Notes under the pieces: generated by a model
What the model was told of the DNA's origin: nothing
Seen by the model: the letters and a program-made list of their open reading frames with translations, nothing else
The model's database searches: none
Origin: Nonomuraea thailandensis
GTDB lineage: Bacteria > Actinomycetota > Actinomycetes > Streptosporangiales > Streptosporangiaceae
Length of the DNA: 64,000 nucleotides
Assembly: GCF_024172165.1 (NCBI RefSeq)
Contig: NZ_JAMZEB010000002.1
Span: 8,034,501-8,098,500 of the forward strand
Direction: 5' to 3'
Made by a program: the position numbers and the translations under genes
Shown: positions 24,581 through 33,629 of the stretch, in pieces
Position numbering within the stretch: position 1 is the stretch's first letter
Layout of the letters: every line of letters begins with the position of its first letter

Positions 24581-26098
24581 CCTTCCCTTCACAACTCCCC
24601 TGAACCGTCCACCTCCTTCCCCACCAGCGAAAACTCCCCTACACCCGCGCCCACCTCCCAGTCATCCACCCCCCATCCGTCCGCAGCCAGCGCCGGCACC
24701 GGTGGCGCCGCGGCCCAACCACCCACGAACCTCGCCGCCGATCCACCCACCCCACCTGCGGGCGACGCCATCGCCCCCTCCCTCTCAGCCCCGACCGCTC
24801 CTCCCCTCCGGAGACAGCGTGACTACCGCCTGCTCTGGACGGCCCGCACCATCTCCGTCACCGGCTCAGAGGTCTCCAAGCTGGCCATCCCGCTGACCGC
24901 GGTCACCCTGCTGACCGCCTCCCCCGCCCAGATGGGCATCCTGACCGCCGCCGCCTCGGTCCCGGTCCTCCTGTTCGGCCTCCAGTCGGGCGCCATCGCC
25001 GACCGGCTCACCCGCCACCGCCCGCTGATGATCGCCTGCGAGCTCGTCTCCTGCGCGGCCGCGGCCACGATCCCCGTCGCGTGGCTGCTCGGCGTGCTGA
25101 ACGTCGTCTGGCTGATCGCGGTGGCCCTGGTGATCGGCACCGCCGGCGTGCTCTTCAAGGCCGCCAACTTCCCCCACCTCGCAGCAGTGGTGGACCCGTC
25201 CCAGCGCACGGAGGCCATGGCCGGCTTCCACGCCTCCTACTCGGTGGCGTCGGTCAGCGGCCCCGGCCTGGCGGGTCTCCTGGTGCAACTCCTCACGGCT
25301 CCGCTGGCCGTCCTGGCTGAGGCGTTCGCGTTCCTGACCTCGGCCCTCTTGCTGCGCACCATCAGAACCCCCGAGAACAACACTCCCGCGGCCTCCAAGA
25401 GCATGTGGCGCGACGTCGTGGAAGGTCTGAAGACCAGCGTCACCCATCCGGTGCTGCGCGCACTCCTCGGGGCCGGCGTCACGATCAACTTCTTCGCCAT
25501 GGCGTACACAGCCGTCTACATGCTCTACATGCTGAACACCCTCGGCATCCCCAAGGCCCTGATCGGCGTACTCATCGCCCTGAGCGGCGCCGGCGGCCTG
25601 CTCGGCGCCTGGCTGACCACCCGCTTGTCGAAGCGCTACGGCGAGAACCGCGTCCTGCTCGTCTCAGTGATCTTCTTCCCCATCGAGATCCTGGCGGTGG
25701 GTCTCCTGAACGGCCCGCTGTGGTGGAAGCTCTCGCTCCTGGCCCTCACCAGCACGATGACCGGCGGCATCGTCGTCGCCTTCGCCACCTGCATGGGCGC
25801 GATCATCCTCCGGGAGACCTCTCCGGAGCTCCGCGGCCGAGTGAACGCCACGACCACCTTCGCGGTCCAGGGCGTCCTGGCCCTCGGCGGCCTCGCCGGC
25901 GGCTTCCTCGCCGAACTGCTGGGCCTACGCCCCGTCATCCTCATCTGCGCGGCAGGCATAGCCCTCAGCACCATCTGGATCTGGACGTCCCCGCTCCGCC
26001 CCCATCACCGCCGCACCCCCGCGCCCCACACCCCGGTCCCCTCACCCGCCCAGTCCACCACCCACCTGATCGAAACCAAGCGCCATTCCCCGCGCTGA
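24575..26098 (+). CDS. MFS transporter with long Pro/Ser-rich N-terminus
   Basis: 507 residues, most like the 12-helix MFS_3/enterobactin-exporter-like class. The first ~80 residues are disordered Pro/Ser/Thr/Ala-rich sequence. Helices start at DYRLLWTARTISVTGSEVSK, with the MFS loop motif GAIADRLTRHRPLM after helix 2. The second half ends with GGLAGGFLAELLGLRPVIL. ATG 24575 is the only plausible in-frame start before the membrane core. Probably an ArsR-controlled drug or metabolite exporter. The C-terminal ~40 residues are again Pro/Thr-rich. Confidence 0.88.
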   Translation: MKPSLHNSPEPSTSFPTSENSPTPAPTSQSSTPHPSAASAGTGGAAAQPPTNLAADPPTPPAGDAIAPSLSAPTAPPLRRQRDYRLLWTARTISVTGSEVSKLAIPLTAVTLLTASPAQMGILTAAASVPVLLFGLQSGAIADRLTRHRPLMIACELVSCAAAATIPVAWLLGVLNVVWLIAVALVIGTAGVLFKAANFPHLAAVVDPSQRTEAMAGFHASYSVASVSGPGLAGLLVQLLTAPLAVLAEAFAFLTSALLLRTIRTPENNTPAASKSMWRDVVEGLKTSVTHPVLRALLGAGVTINFFAMAYTAVYMLYMLNTLGIPKALIGVLIALSGAGGLLGAWLTTRLSKRYGENRVLLVSVIFFPIEILAVGLLNGPLWWKLSLLALTSTMTGGIVVAFATCMGAIILRETSPELRGRVNATTTFAVQGVLALGGLAGGFLAELLGLRPVILICAAGIALSTIWIWTSPLRPHHRRTPAPHTPVPSPAQSTTHLIETKRHSPR

Positions 26099-26374
26099 CG
26101 TCCGCTCCCTCCTCCACGAACGCGCCCCCGCCCACCTCGCCACCACATCACCTTCAATCCCCTTCTCCACACCCACCGCCCCCATCCCACCTCAGCAGCC
26201 CCGCCTCCGCAGACCGGCCTCCGCAGACCGGCCTCCCCCCTGCCTCGGCAGCCCCGCCTCCATCCCGCGATCGACAAGCGCCGCCCCATCCCGTGACCCA
26301 CAGCCCTTCCCCCACTATCCACAGAACGGCGTTCACCCTCTCGCGGCCCTCCCCACCCCGGACAAGCTCCCACC
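26099..26374. other. Non-coding gap between MFS and M23 genes
   Basis: Strongly C-rich on the plus strand; it holds a 14-bp CCTCCGCAGACCGG direct repeat around 26206-26233. No gene or terminator is recognisable. Confidence 0.5.
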
Positions 26375-27514
26375 ATGAACGCCCAGTCCTCCTGCACCCA
26401 CCCCCCATCCCCAGCCCAGCACCGATCCCCGAAGGCCCGAGCCCTGCGAAGAGTCGCCTCGGCCATCTCCACACCGCTCATCTCCACGACCCTGATGCTG
26501 TCCACCGCCCCCGCTCCCCCGGCAAGAGCCTCTCCCCCGGCATGGCGCTGGCCACTCGACGGAACCCCCAGGATCCTCCGCCCCTTCACGCCACCCCCCG
26601 AGCCCTGGCTCGCCGGCCACCGTGGCATCGACCTCGCCGCCCCGGCGGACACCCCAGTCCTGGCAGCAGGCCCAGGCACGATCCGCTTCGCCGGCCCCGT
26701 AGCCGGCAAGGGCGTGATCACCATCGATCACGAAGGCGGCCTGCGCACGACCTACCTCCCGGTCACAGCCTCGGTACGCCGCGGACAACCCATCACATCG
26801 GGATCCCAGCTCGGCACCCTCGAGCCCTCCACCCACCATTGCCCGGAGTCATGCCTCCACTGGGGCCTCCGCCGCGACACCCACTACCTGAACCCGCTGC
26901 AACTCCTCGGCCAGGCCCCCACCCGTCTCCTCCCCTTCTGGCCCTCACCACCACGCACCCCCGCGAGAACCGCAGCCCGAACCCCCACTGACAAAACCGC
27001 CACACCCCCCGCCGTCACCACACCCCTCCCGACCTCCGCCACCATCAACCCTGGCAACGCCTTCCCCACCACCTCGCGCATCCCCTACAGCCCGCGCACC
27101 GGGCAGAACCGCACTCCCCGTCCCAACTCCCGACCCACCGCCCCAAGCCCCGATTCGATCCCCAGCACCCGTACGAGCTCCAGCACCCGTACGAGCTCCA
27201 GCACCTGTACGATCTCCAGCTCAAGCAACGTGCCTCCACCGCCACCCTCGTCATGCACCGTCGCCCTCCCCCGCTGGGCAGGAGCAGTTCAGGCGCTCCG
27301 AAGAACGGCCTCATCCCATCTCGCCGTCACCGTCATCGGCCTCAGCGCCTTGATGACAGCCCTCCTCCTGTTCACCGCCCTGTGCCGCACTCGCCGCAAA
27401 CGCCATGCCACAACCCACCCGCACAGTCGCGTGAGAGGCCAGCACCGCAAGCAACGAGGACGCAGAAGCAGAAACCAGAAACACCACCCACCAACCTCAC
27501 CAAGGCTGCGCTAA
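26375..27514 (+). CDS. M23 (LytM-type) peptidase-like protein with C-terminal membrane anchor
   Basis: 379 residues. N-terminal hydrophobic segment (about 28-50) may be a signal peptide. The M23 domain spans about 58-180, with metal ligands H82 and D86 in GHRGIDLAAP and H162 in CLHWGLR. The usual HxH is CxH here, so the general-base His is missing. A long Pro/Thr/Ser stalk with an 18-bp triplicated segment follows, then a helix HLAVTVIGLSALMTALLLF near 313-333 and a very basic tail. Position between rpsB and xerC is typical of actinomycetes, but the stalk and anchor make it about twice the usual length. Confidence 0.8.
   Translation: MNAQSSCTHPPSPAQHRSPKARALRRVASAISTPLISTTLMLSTAPAPPARASPPAWRWPLDGTPRILRPFTPPPEPWLAGHRGIDLAAPADTPVLAAGPGTIRFAGPVAGKGVITIDHEGGLRTTYLPVTASVRRGQPITSGSQLGTLEPSTHHCPESCLHWGLRRDTHYLNPLQLLGQAPTRLLPFWPSPPRTPARTAARTPTDKTATPPAVTTPLPTSATINPGNAFPTTSRIPYSPRTGQNRTPRPNSRPTAPSPDSIPSTRTSSSTRTSSSTCTISSSSNVPPPPPSSCTVALPRWAGAVQALRRTASSHLAVTVIGLSALMTALLLFTALCRTRRKRHATTHPHSRVRGQHRKQRGRRSRNQKHHPPTSPRLR
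27163..27216 (+). repeat. 18-bp tandem repeat (x3) in the M23 stalk
   Basis: Units CAGCACCCGTACGAGCTC at 27163 and 27181 are identical; the third (27199) differs at two bases. They encode a repeated STRTSS segment in the stalk. Confidence 0.9.
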
Positions 27515-27675
27515 CCCCTCCGCGCACCCCTACGCCCCCGACAACAGCACCCACCAACCAGGGCACCCGAGCGGTGACCGGCCAACACAACCCCGATCAC
27601 CAACCCGCCCGCGCCCCTCAAACCGCGCCCCCGGATCGCACCGCCCAACCCACGAAAGGCCAGAACCACCTTCAG

Positions 27676-28557
27676 TCAAGCCCTCGGATGCGCCTGCCGA
27701 TAAGCCGCCCGCAACCGCTCAATCGACACGTGTGTATAAATCTGCGTGGTGTTCAAAGACGCATGCCCGAGCAACTCCTGAACGCTGCGAAGATCTGCCC
27801 CACCCTCTAGCAAATGCGTGGCCGCACTATGCCGCAACCCATGCGGCCCCATATCCGGCGCCCCCTCCACCTGCTCCAACCGCGCATGCACCACCCGCCG
27901 CACGGTCCCCGCATCAATCCGCCCACCCCGCACCCCGAGGAACAGCGCCGCTCCCGTCCCGGCCCGCATCCATCGCGGCCGCCCATGAATGCACCACCGA
28001 TCCAACGCCCGCAACGCAGGCCCCCCGAACGGCACCGTCCGCTCCTTGCGCCCCTTACCCAGCACCCTGATGACGTTCCGCTCCCGGTCCACATCATCGA
28101 CATCAAGCGCGCAAAGCTCACTCACCCGCACTCCGGTCGCGTACAACAACTCAAGAAGCGCTTGATCCCGCAACTCCTTGGGCTCCGCAGTCGCAGGTGC
28201 GGCCAGCACGGCCTCGGCCTGCCGCTGATCAAGCACGGAGGGCAATGTGCGAGGCGACTTGGCACTGCCGAGCAGCAACCCCGGATCTGCCTGCAGCCAA
28301 CCCCGGCGATGGCAGTAAGCGGTGAAGGTCCGAGCGCAGGCCGTCCGACGCGCCAGTGTGGCCCGTGCCTTCCCCGCCGCGTGCTGTCCCGCCAACCACT
28401 CCCTGAGCACCCCGATATCCAGGCTCTCAACTTTTCCACCCGTGTGATCGAGCAGAGAATTGACGTCAGTCAGGTACGCCCGAACCGTATGCGGCGAAAG
28501 ATCCCGCTCAAGCCGCAGATACCGCCCGAACTCACTCACAACCTCTTCCCTATCCAC
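27676..28557 (-). CDS. xerC: Tyrosine recombinase XerC
   Basis: A 293-residue site-specific recombinase that resolves chromosome dimers with XerD. The N-terminal SAM-like core-binding domain begins FGRYLRLERDLSPHTVRAYL. Catalytic residues: Arg in YATGVRVSEL, Lys in LGKGRKERTVP, H-x-x-R in HGLRHSAATHLL, His in LGHASLNTTQIYTH and the Tyr of that motif. GTG 28557 start. It keeps the usual position before dprA/yifB, but a hydrolase/HTH pair and low-complexity DNA have come in between. Confidence 0.93.
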   Translation of the reverse strand: MDREEVVSEFGRYLRLERDLSPHTVRAYLTDVNSLLDHTGGKVESLDIGVLREWLAGQHAAGKARATLARRTACARTFTAYCHRRGWLQADPGLLLGSAKSPRTLPSVLDQRQAEAVLAAPATAEPKELRDQALLELLYATGVRVSELCALDVDDVDRERNVIRVLGKGRKERTVPFGGPALRALDRWCIHGRPRWMRAGTGAALFLGVRGGRIDAGTVRRVVHARLEQVEGAPDMGPHGLRHSAATHLLEGGADLRSVQELLGHASLNTTQIYTHVSIERLRAAYRQAHPRA

Positions 28558-29360
28558 GCCCGGACCTCCTCCGCATCTCCACCCACTTCCAAACTTTCAC
28601 GACTTCCCACTCCACCCCAGACCCCAACCTCGCCTACGTCCCCACCGGGACCTAACGGCATCCCAGCGCGCCCCGACCGCGTCCCATCGCGTCCAACCCG
28701 GCCGACCGCATCCCACCGCATCCCACCGCGACCCGGGCGTGGCCAACCACATCCCCACCACATCGCACCACCACCTGACCACGTCCCCACCGCAGCGCAC
28801 CCGACCCACCGCAGCCCGACCGCGCACCACGCCTCACCGCGACGCGACCACGTCCGCACCGCAGCCCACCCCGGCCCGACCACGTCCCCACCGCAGCGCA
28901 CCCGACCCACCGCAGCCCGACCACATGCCCGTCACCCCGTCACCGTCACGCCTCTCGCAGCTCGCATGCCTCCCCACCACGCCCACCGCAGCCCGCATGC
29001 GTTCCACCGCAACCGGCCAACACCCGAACGCGTCCCCACCGCGGCCCACCCGGCTGACCTCCGCCATCAGCATCATCGTCGTCGCCGCGAACTTCGCCCA
29101 CCATCGAGTCGTAACCGCGCAGCACCACGGCCAGGCCGTTCACACGCACCCCGCTTCCAGGTCAGCCTCGAACTGTCACCGCTTCCCAGCCCAGGCCAAG
29201 CTCGAACCTCCGCCTATTCACGGCCGCCCCCTCCGCCAGAGTTCTCCACCCGAACTTCCACCTCGACCAGCCCTGTCTGCCCCTCCCACCTCACCGTCCG
29301 CCCTTCACCTCCCCCACCGTGCACCCCTAGACCGTTCACCGCGCTCTGATCCGAGCCATC
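28558..29360. repeat. Low-complexity C-rich region with 45-bp direct repeats
   Basis: About 800 bp without a gene. The plus strand is dominated by CCCACCGCA/CCGACC-type words. A 45-bp segment occurs identically at 28777-28821 and 28878-28922 (start-to-start 101 bp), with degenerate partial copies between, and CATCCCACCG words repeat at 28700-28735. All open frames through it are compositional artefacts. Expansion by slippage is the simplest explanation. Confidence 0.8.
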
Positions 29361-30656
29361 TCAACAGCCGCCCTCCAACGACGACGACGCGCCCCGCTCG
29401 GCGACCAACCACTTCGCGATGTCCTCGACAACAGCGGGATCGACATGTTGCGCAACCTCGTACTCCTCAGGCGTGGAGACACCCTCACCAGGAAAGAAGA
29501 GGTGGTTGTCGGCGTCGTACACCCGGATCGTGACGTCGGGACGGTGTGCGAGACCCGCCCGCCACCCAGAGAGGTCGTCCGCGACGGTGACTTGATAGTC
29601 CCTGCCTCCCTGGAGGATGAGTATCGGCTTGCCCAGCGCCGCCGCGGTCGCGACCGGGTCGTAGTCGCGCAGATCCAGCCAGTACGAAGCCGGAAGGCCG
29701 AAGGGCAGCGCCGTGGCCGGTGTCGAGGGCGAGAGGTCAGGGCTGTCGACCATCGAGGCCTGCTCGATGAAGCTCTCCACCGCGCCCTCCGGGATTGCAT
29801 CGGGATGCACCGACGCGAGATGGCGTGCAACCCGCACAGCCGAGCGGTGCATCGGCTGTGTGTCACCCGCCATGATCACCAGCCCGGCCACCGACTCCTC
29901 GGCGACGGCCACGCGCGGTGCGACCTTCCCGCCCATGCTGTGGCCCACGACGAACACCCGTGCAGGGTCCACTTCGGGCCGTCCTCGCAGCAGGCGTACA
30001 GCAGCCACCGCGAACGGAACGTACTCACCGGTCATCGTGAACCCGGACGAGGCCATCCTCTCGTGATCCGCGTACGTCACCTTGTCGAACCGCAGCACGG
30101 CCACACCACGACTGGCCAGCCCCCAGGCGAGATCCTTGAGCGGTTTGTTGGGCCCGCTCGTCTCGTCACGGTCGAACGGCCCTCCTCCGCTGAGCAGTAC
30201 GACCCCGGGCCATGGCCCCCTACCGTGCGGCAGGCTCAGCGTGCCCGGCACCGCATCGGCGCCGGCCGCAAGGGTGACATCCTGCTCGGAGAAGCGTTCG
30301 GGCTCGGCGTAGGACGGCGGTTCCCACGGGACCGTCGTCGCGGGCGCCAGTTGCAGCCCGTGCAGCATGCCGACCTCATCGACCACCACGACCAGGGCGA
30401 TCCCGCCTTGCTGACACCCGACCGGAACGCTCACCCGCACCAGCCCCGCACCGGCCGCCTCACTCACCGGCTGCCCGACGACGGACACTCCGCCTCGCTT
30501 ACCGATCTCGCCGAGCCAGGCAGTCTGCAACAGCCGCGCCGACACGACCGCCCGCAACGAGGGCGCGAACAGCTCCTCGATCTCCCCGAACCGCCCCTCA
30601 ACTGCCATCTCGACGACCGAGACAGCGACCGCGGCCGGCTCACCTGCTGTTCCCAT
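29361..30656 (-). CDS. Alpha/beta hydrolase with N-terminal DUF3887-like domain
   Basis: 431 residues. Residues ~1-110 resemble a DUF3887/NTF2-like domain (AVEGRFGEIEELFAPSLRA...). An alpha/beta hydrolase domain follows: oxyanion region VVLLSGGGPFDRDE, nucleophile elbow VGHSMGGKVAPR, catalytic Asp near LILQGGRDYQV and His in DADNHLFFPGEG. There is no signal peptide, so it is probably cytoplasmic. ATG 30656 has GGAGGAA upstream. Divergent from an HTH regulator with an inverted repeat between them. Substrate unknown. Confidence 0.85.
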   Translation of the reverse strand: MGTAGEPAAVAVSVVEMAVEGRFGEIEELFAPSLRAVVSARLLQTAWLGEIGKRGGVSVVGQPVSEAAGAGLVRVSVPVGCQQGGIALVVVVDEVGMLHGLQLAPATTVPWEPPSYAEPERFSEQDVTLAAGADAVPGTLSLPHGRGPWPGVVLLSGGGPFDRDETSGPNKPLKDLAWGLASRGVAVLRFDKVTYADHERMASSGFTMTGEYVPFAVAAVRLLRGRPEVDPARVFVVGHSMGGKVAPRVAVAEESVAGLVIMAGDTQPMHRSAVRVARHLASVHPDAIPEGAVESFIEQASMVDSPDLSPSTPATALPFGLPASYWLDLRDYDPVATAAALGKPILILQGGRDYQVTVADDLSGWRAGLAHRPDVTIRVYDADNHLFFPGEGVSTPEEYEVAQHVDPAVVEDIAKWLVAERGASSSLEGGC

Positions 30657-30670
30657 GCTCTTCCTCCGCA

Positions 30671-30692
30671 CCTTTCTCATACATGAGAAAGG
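30671..30692. promoter_or_regulatory. Operator-like inverted repeat between hydrolase and HTH genes
   Basis: Perfect ten-base arms CCTTTCTCAT and ATGAGAAAGG flank a two-base centre. A further TATGAGA half-site and ATGA-GA-TCAT repeat lie at 30699-30709 just before the regulator's ATG. This is the likely binding site of the HTH protein encoded at 30717. Confidence 0.7.
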
Positions 30693-30716
30693 TAGCAGAT
30701 ATGAGATCATAAGCCC

Positions 30717-31292
30717 ATGGACACCTTGGAGCTCCTGGCTCACCCCGTGCGGCTGCGCGTCGTTCATGCGATGCGCGGTGGTCGCATGCTGACGACCTCG
30801 CAGTTGTGCGCGCGGATCACCGACGTCTCCAAAGCCACGCTCTACCGGCACATCGATCTGCTGGCGAGCGAGGGTGTCCTTGAGGTGGCCGAGGAGCGGA
30901 GAGTACGGGGGGCGGTGGAGCGCCGATACCGCCTACGCCAGGACCTGGCGGTGATCGACCCCGCCATGATCGAGTCTCTGTCGCGCGACGACCATCGGCG
31001 CGGTTTCGCCACGGCTATGGCCATCCTGCTCGCCGAGTTCAACGCCTACCTGGACCGGGACGAGGCCGACCCGGTAGCGGACCTCGTCGGCTACCGGCAG
31101 CATGCCGTCTGGCTCAGCCACGACGAGCTGCATGAGCTGATCAGCGAGCTACGCGCCGCCATCGCACCCCGACTCGCCAACCCCTCAGCCCCCGACCGCA
31201 CTCAATACCTGCTCAGTCCGATCCTGTTCCCGATCGAGGCGCCGCCGTCGCCCTCCACTGACGGCACGGAAGCAACAACCGACACCGACTGA
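30717..31292 (+). CDS. ArsR-like HTH transcriptional regulator
   Basis: 191 residues. The N-terminal winged helix is MDTLELLAHPVRLRVVHAMRGG followed by TTSQLCARITDVSKATLYRHIDLL (recognition helix) and a wing EERRVRGAVERRYRL. The C-terminal part contains HELISELRAAIAPRL and a short YLLSPILFPIE segment common in actinobacterial regulators of this type. Divergent to the hydrolase, so it probably controls that gene. No strong ribosome site precedes ATG 30717. Confidence 0.85.
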   Translation: MDTLELLAHPVRLRVVHAMRGGRMLTTSQLCARITDVSKATLYRHIDLLASEGVLEVAEERRVRGAVERRYRLRQDLAVIDPAMIESLSRDDHRRGFATAMAILLAEFNAYLDRDEADPVADLVGYRQHAVWLSHDELHELISELRAAIAPRLANPSAPDRTQYLLSPILFPIEAPPSPSTDGTEATTDTD

Positions 31293-31945
31293 CCAACGTC
31301 TCGTCCTTGCACCCGGTGTCCGCCAGCCCGCCGCCACGACGCGACCCTGCGCGAGATCGCCACCCAGGCACCCACCTCGCCGGCGGAGCCGAGCAAGGTG
31401 AACGGCGGCATCCAAGGTCGCAGTACTACAGCCTGCTCGGCAGCTCAACTGGGCGGACGTTGCCGCGCCCATCGCCGGCGCTTCCCAGACAGGTGTCACG
31501 GACGCTCTCCGGCTTCCTGTCCCCGAGGCAACCGGTCACTGACGCCGCGCCCGGACAGGGTGCGGGGGCGGGGGCGGGGGATGCGGGGCGTGGCCTGGCC
31601 CGCAGGCCACGACTCCCGAGCATGGTGACGGCCATCGCTTGATCCTTGGAGGGCCTGTATCGAAACCGAGGACAGCAGAACGATGGCCGCAGACCACAGT
31701 TTGGCGGGGTGGCAGTCGGCGGTGAGGCGGATCGTGCACCGGTGACCCCTACTTTCTCCGATCGCTTCCAGAGCGCTGTGATCGCGATATGCGTCGAGCC
31801 GACCAAACCACCACCGTGCACGCATGAGCGTCCTTCCACTCCTGTTCTTCTGGGCGTCGAGAATCCGGGCTGCCGCGTGCGCGTCAGGTGCCGGCCTCGT
31901 GCTGGGTCCACGTTGCGGCGATCTTGAGCTGGGACGGACTGCCGT
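31293..31945. other. 653-bp region with no recognisable gene
   Basis: Less C-skewed than the flanking DNA and with several short open frames on both strands, none with recognisable domains or a good start. It could be decayed coding DNA, but I cannot align it to any family. No terminal inverted repeats or tRNA are seen. Confidence 0.5.
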
Positions 31946-33286
31946 CTACGCGGGAGGAACGTCCTCCGGGTCCGGGAAATCGTCCGGGGGTGGTGGGACT
32001 TCGGCGGGGTCCGGCTCTGGGGCGGGTGGGGGTTCGAGGGCCGTGGAGTCGGGGGCCTTGCGGTAGGAGGCCGTCTGCTTGCGCAGGCGCCAGCCCTTCG
32101 GGATGCGTTCGATGTAGCCTGCGGCCGCCAGGCCGCCCAGCGCGCTCAGCGTCGCGTCCAGGCTCATCCCGGCTGCCACCGCGATCGAGGCCGGGCCCGC
32201 GCCGCCTCTGGACGGGACCGCGTCCAGCACTCTCTTGGTCGGTTCGTTGAGCCTGTCCCGGGGGACGGCCGGGGCGCGGATCTGCGGGGCGAGGTCGTCG
32301 CCGAGCACGCCTACGAGGTCGATCATGTCTTCCGGCGAGGTGATGCAGACGGCCTTGCGTTCCCGGAGGAGTCTGTGGCATCCGGCTGACATCGCGGACG
32401 TGATGGGGCCCGGGACCGCTCCCAGGTGTCTGTTGAGGGACAGGGCGTGGGTGGCCGTGTTGAGGGCGCCGCTGCGGAGCGCGGCCTCCACCACCACCGT
32501 TCCTCGCGAGAGGGCGGCTATCAGACGGTTGCGGATGAGGAAGCGGGCCCTGGTCGGGTGTACGCCGGGCGGGCACTCGCTGATGAGCACGCCCTTCTCC
32601 TTGATCTCGGCGAACAAGGGCTCGTGGGCGCTCGGATAGCAGACGTCGACCCCGCAGGCCAGGACCACGACCGTCGGTGCGCCGGCGGCCAGGGCGCCCT
32701 TGTGGGCTGCCCCGTCCACGCCGAACGCGCCGCCCGACACGACGGTCCATCCTGACTCGCTGAGACCGACGCCGAACTCGGCCGCGGTGTGCGAGCCGTA
32801 GGAGGTGGCGGCCCGAGCTCCGACCACCGCGACGGATCTGAGGCAGGAGAAGCGGAGGTCCGCGTTGCCGTGCACCCACAGGCCGAGGGGACGGCTGCGG
32901 CCCAGCTGGTCGAGCTGGGTCGGCCATTCCGGGCTGCCGGGGATGATCAGCCTGGCACCGGATCTCTGGCCGGCTTCGATGTCGGCTGCGGGATTGGCGG
33001 CCGCCATGCGGGTGTACCAGGCGTTCAGGCAGGCTGTGAGGTTGGGCGGGCGTTCGTGCCGGGCTTGGCCGGCTACGAACTCCGGGGGCAGGGTGCGGGC
33101 GCGGATGGCTTCCACCGCCTGTGGGGCGCCGTACGCGGCCACGAGACTGCCCATCGTGACGTCTCCGACGTCGGCGGCTCGCATGAGAGCGGCCCTCGCC
33201 TCGATCTCCTTGTGAGCATCAGCTCGGGGACTGGTCTCCGGTCGCCCTCTCGTTGCCGGGAGACCCTGATCAGGGTGGCCGTTCAT
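31946..33286 (-). CDS. dprA: DNA-processing protein DprA
   Basis: 446 residues. DprA/Smf loads RecA onto incoming single-stranded DNA. The Rossmann core has VAVVGARAATSYG, VVSGGAFGVDGAAHKGAL, FLIRNRLIAALSRGTVVVEA and GALNTATHAL. A DprA-type winged helix (DRLNEPTKRVLDAVPSRGG...) lies at about 340-400, then a Pro/Asp-rich tail. ATG 33286 gives a sensible N-terminus; the frame is open further upstream but without similarity. Downstream of yifB as usual, but 343 bp away. Confidence 0.93.
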   Translation of the reverse strand: MNGHPDQGLPATRGRPETSPRADAHKEIEARAALMRAADVGDVTMGSLVAAYGAPQAVEAIRARTLPPEFVAGQARHERPPNLTACLNAWYTRMAAANPAADIEAGQRSGARLIIPGSPEWPTQLDQLGRSRPLGLWVHGNADLRFSCLRSVAVVGARAATSYGSHTAAEFGVGLSESGWTVVSGGAFGVDGAAHKGALAAGAPTVVVLACGVDVCYPSAHEPLFAEIKEKGVLISECPPGVHPTRARFLIRNRLIAALSRGTVVVEAALRSGALNTATHALSLNRHLGAVPGPITSAMSAGCHRLLRERKAVCITSPEDMIDLVGVLGDDLAPQIRAPAVPRDRLNEPTKRVLDAVPSRGGAGPASIAVAAGMSLDATLSALGGLAAAGYIERIPKGWRLRKQTASYRKAPDSTALEPPPAPEPDPAEVPPPPDDFPDPEDVPPA

Positions 33287-33629
33287 GGGACCCGCTCTGG
33301 TCACAGGCCCTGCGGGGAGTGCGGTCGCGATGGGCCAGGCATCGGGCATGAGAGCTCTTGAGGTTTCGCCGGCGCAGGTCATCGCGGCGATGACGGGCCT
33401 GCCGGCTCCTGCGGATGCGGAAGGCGTGGTGGTCAAGGAGTTCCTCCCGATGGGGTGGGGCGATGGCGGTTCGCCACCGAGGGCGGTGATCAAGCACGCG
33501 ATGAGAGGGGGTGTTCTTCCTGCGCCCGGTGGACCAGGACGGTGCCCGAGGCTCGGGCTGCGACGACGTGGACGACTGCTGGGAGTGGGGCCCGGCGCTG
33601 CGAGGCCCGGGTTCGGCGGCTGGGCCGGG
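33287..33629. other. 343-bp gap between yifB and dprA
   Basis: In many actinomycetes yifB and dprA overlap or nearly touch. Here the gap has no recognisable gene, hairpin terminator or repeat. It may hold a dprA promoter. Confidence 0.5.

Noticed and set aside
25405..26991. 528-codon open frame overlapping MFS and M23 genes
   Set aside because: Arg/Pro/His-rich out-of-frame translation of the C-rich segment; the two real genes explain the DNA.
28558..29360. Open frames through the C-rich block between xerC and the hydrolase
   Set aside because: All translate to Arg/Pro/His or Gly/Arg/Trp low complexity driven by the repeats; frame openness results from lack of stop-forming words.
31426..31911. 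Possible transposase remnant
   Set aside because: No DDE-type motif, terminal inverted repeats or target duplication could be seen, so I left it unassigned.
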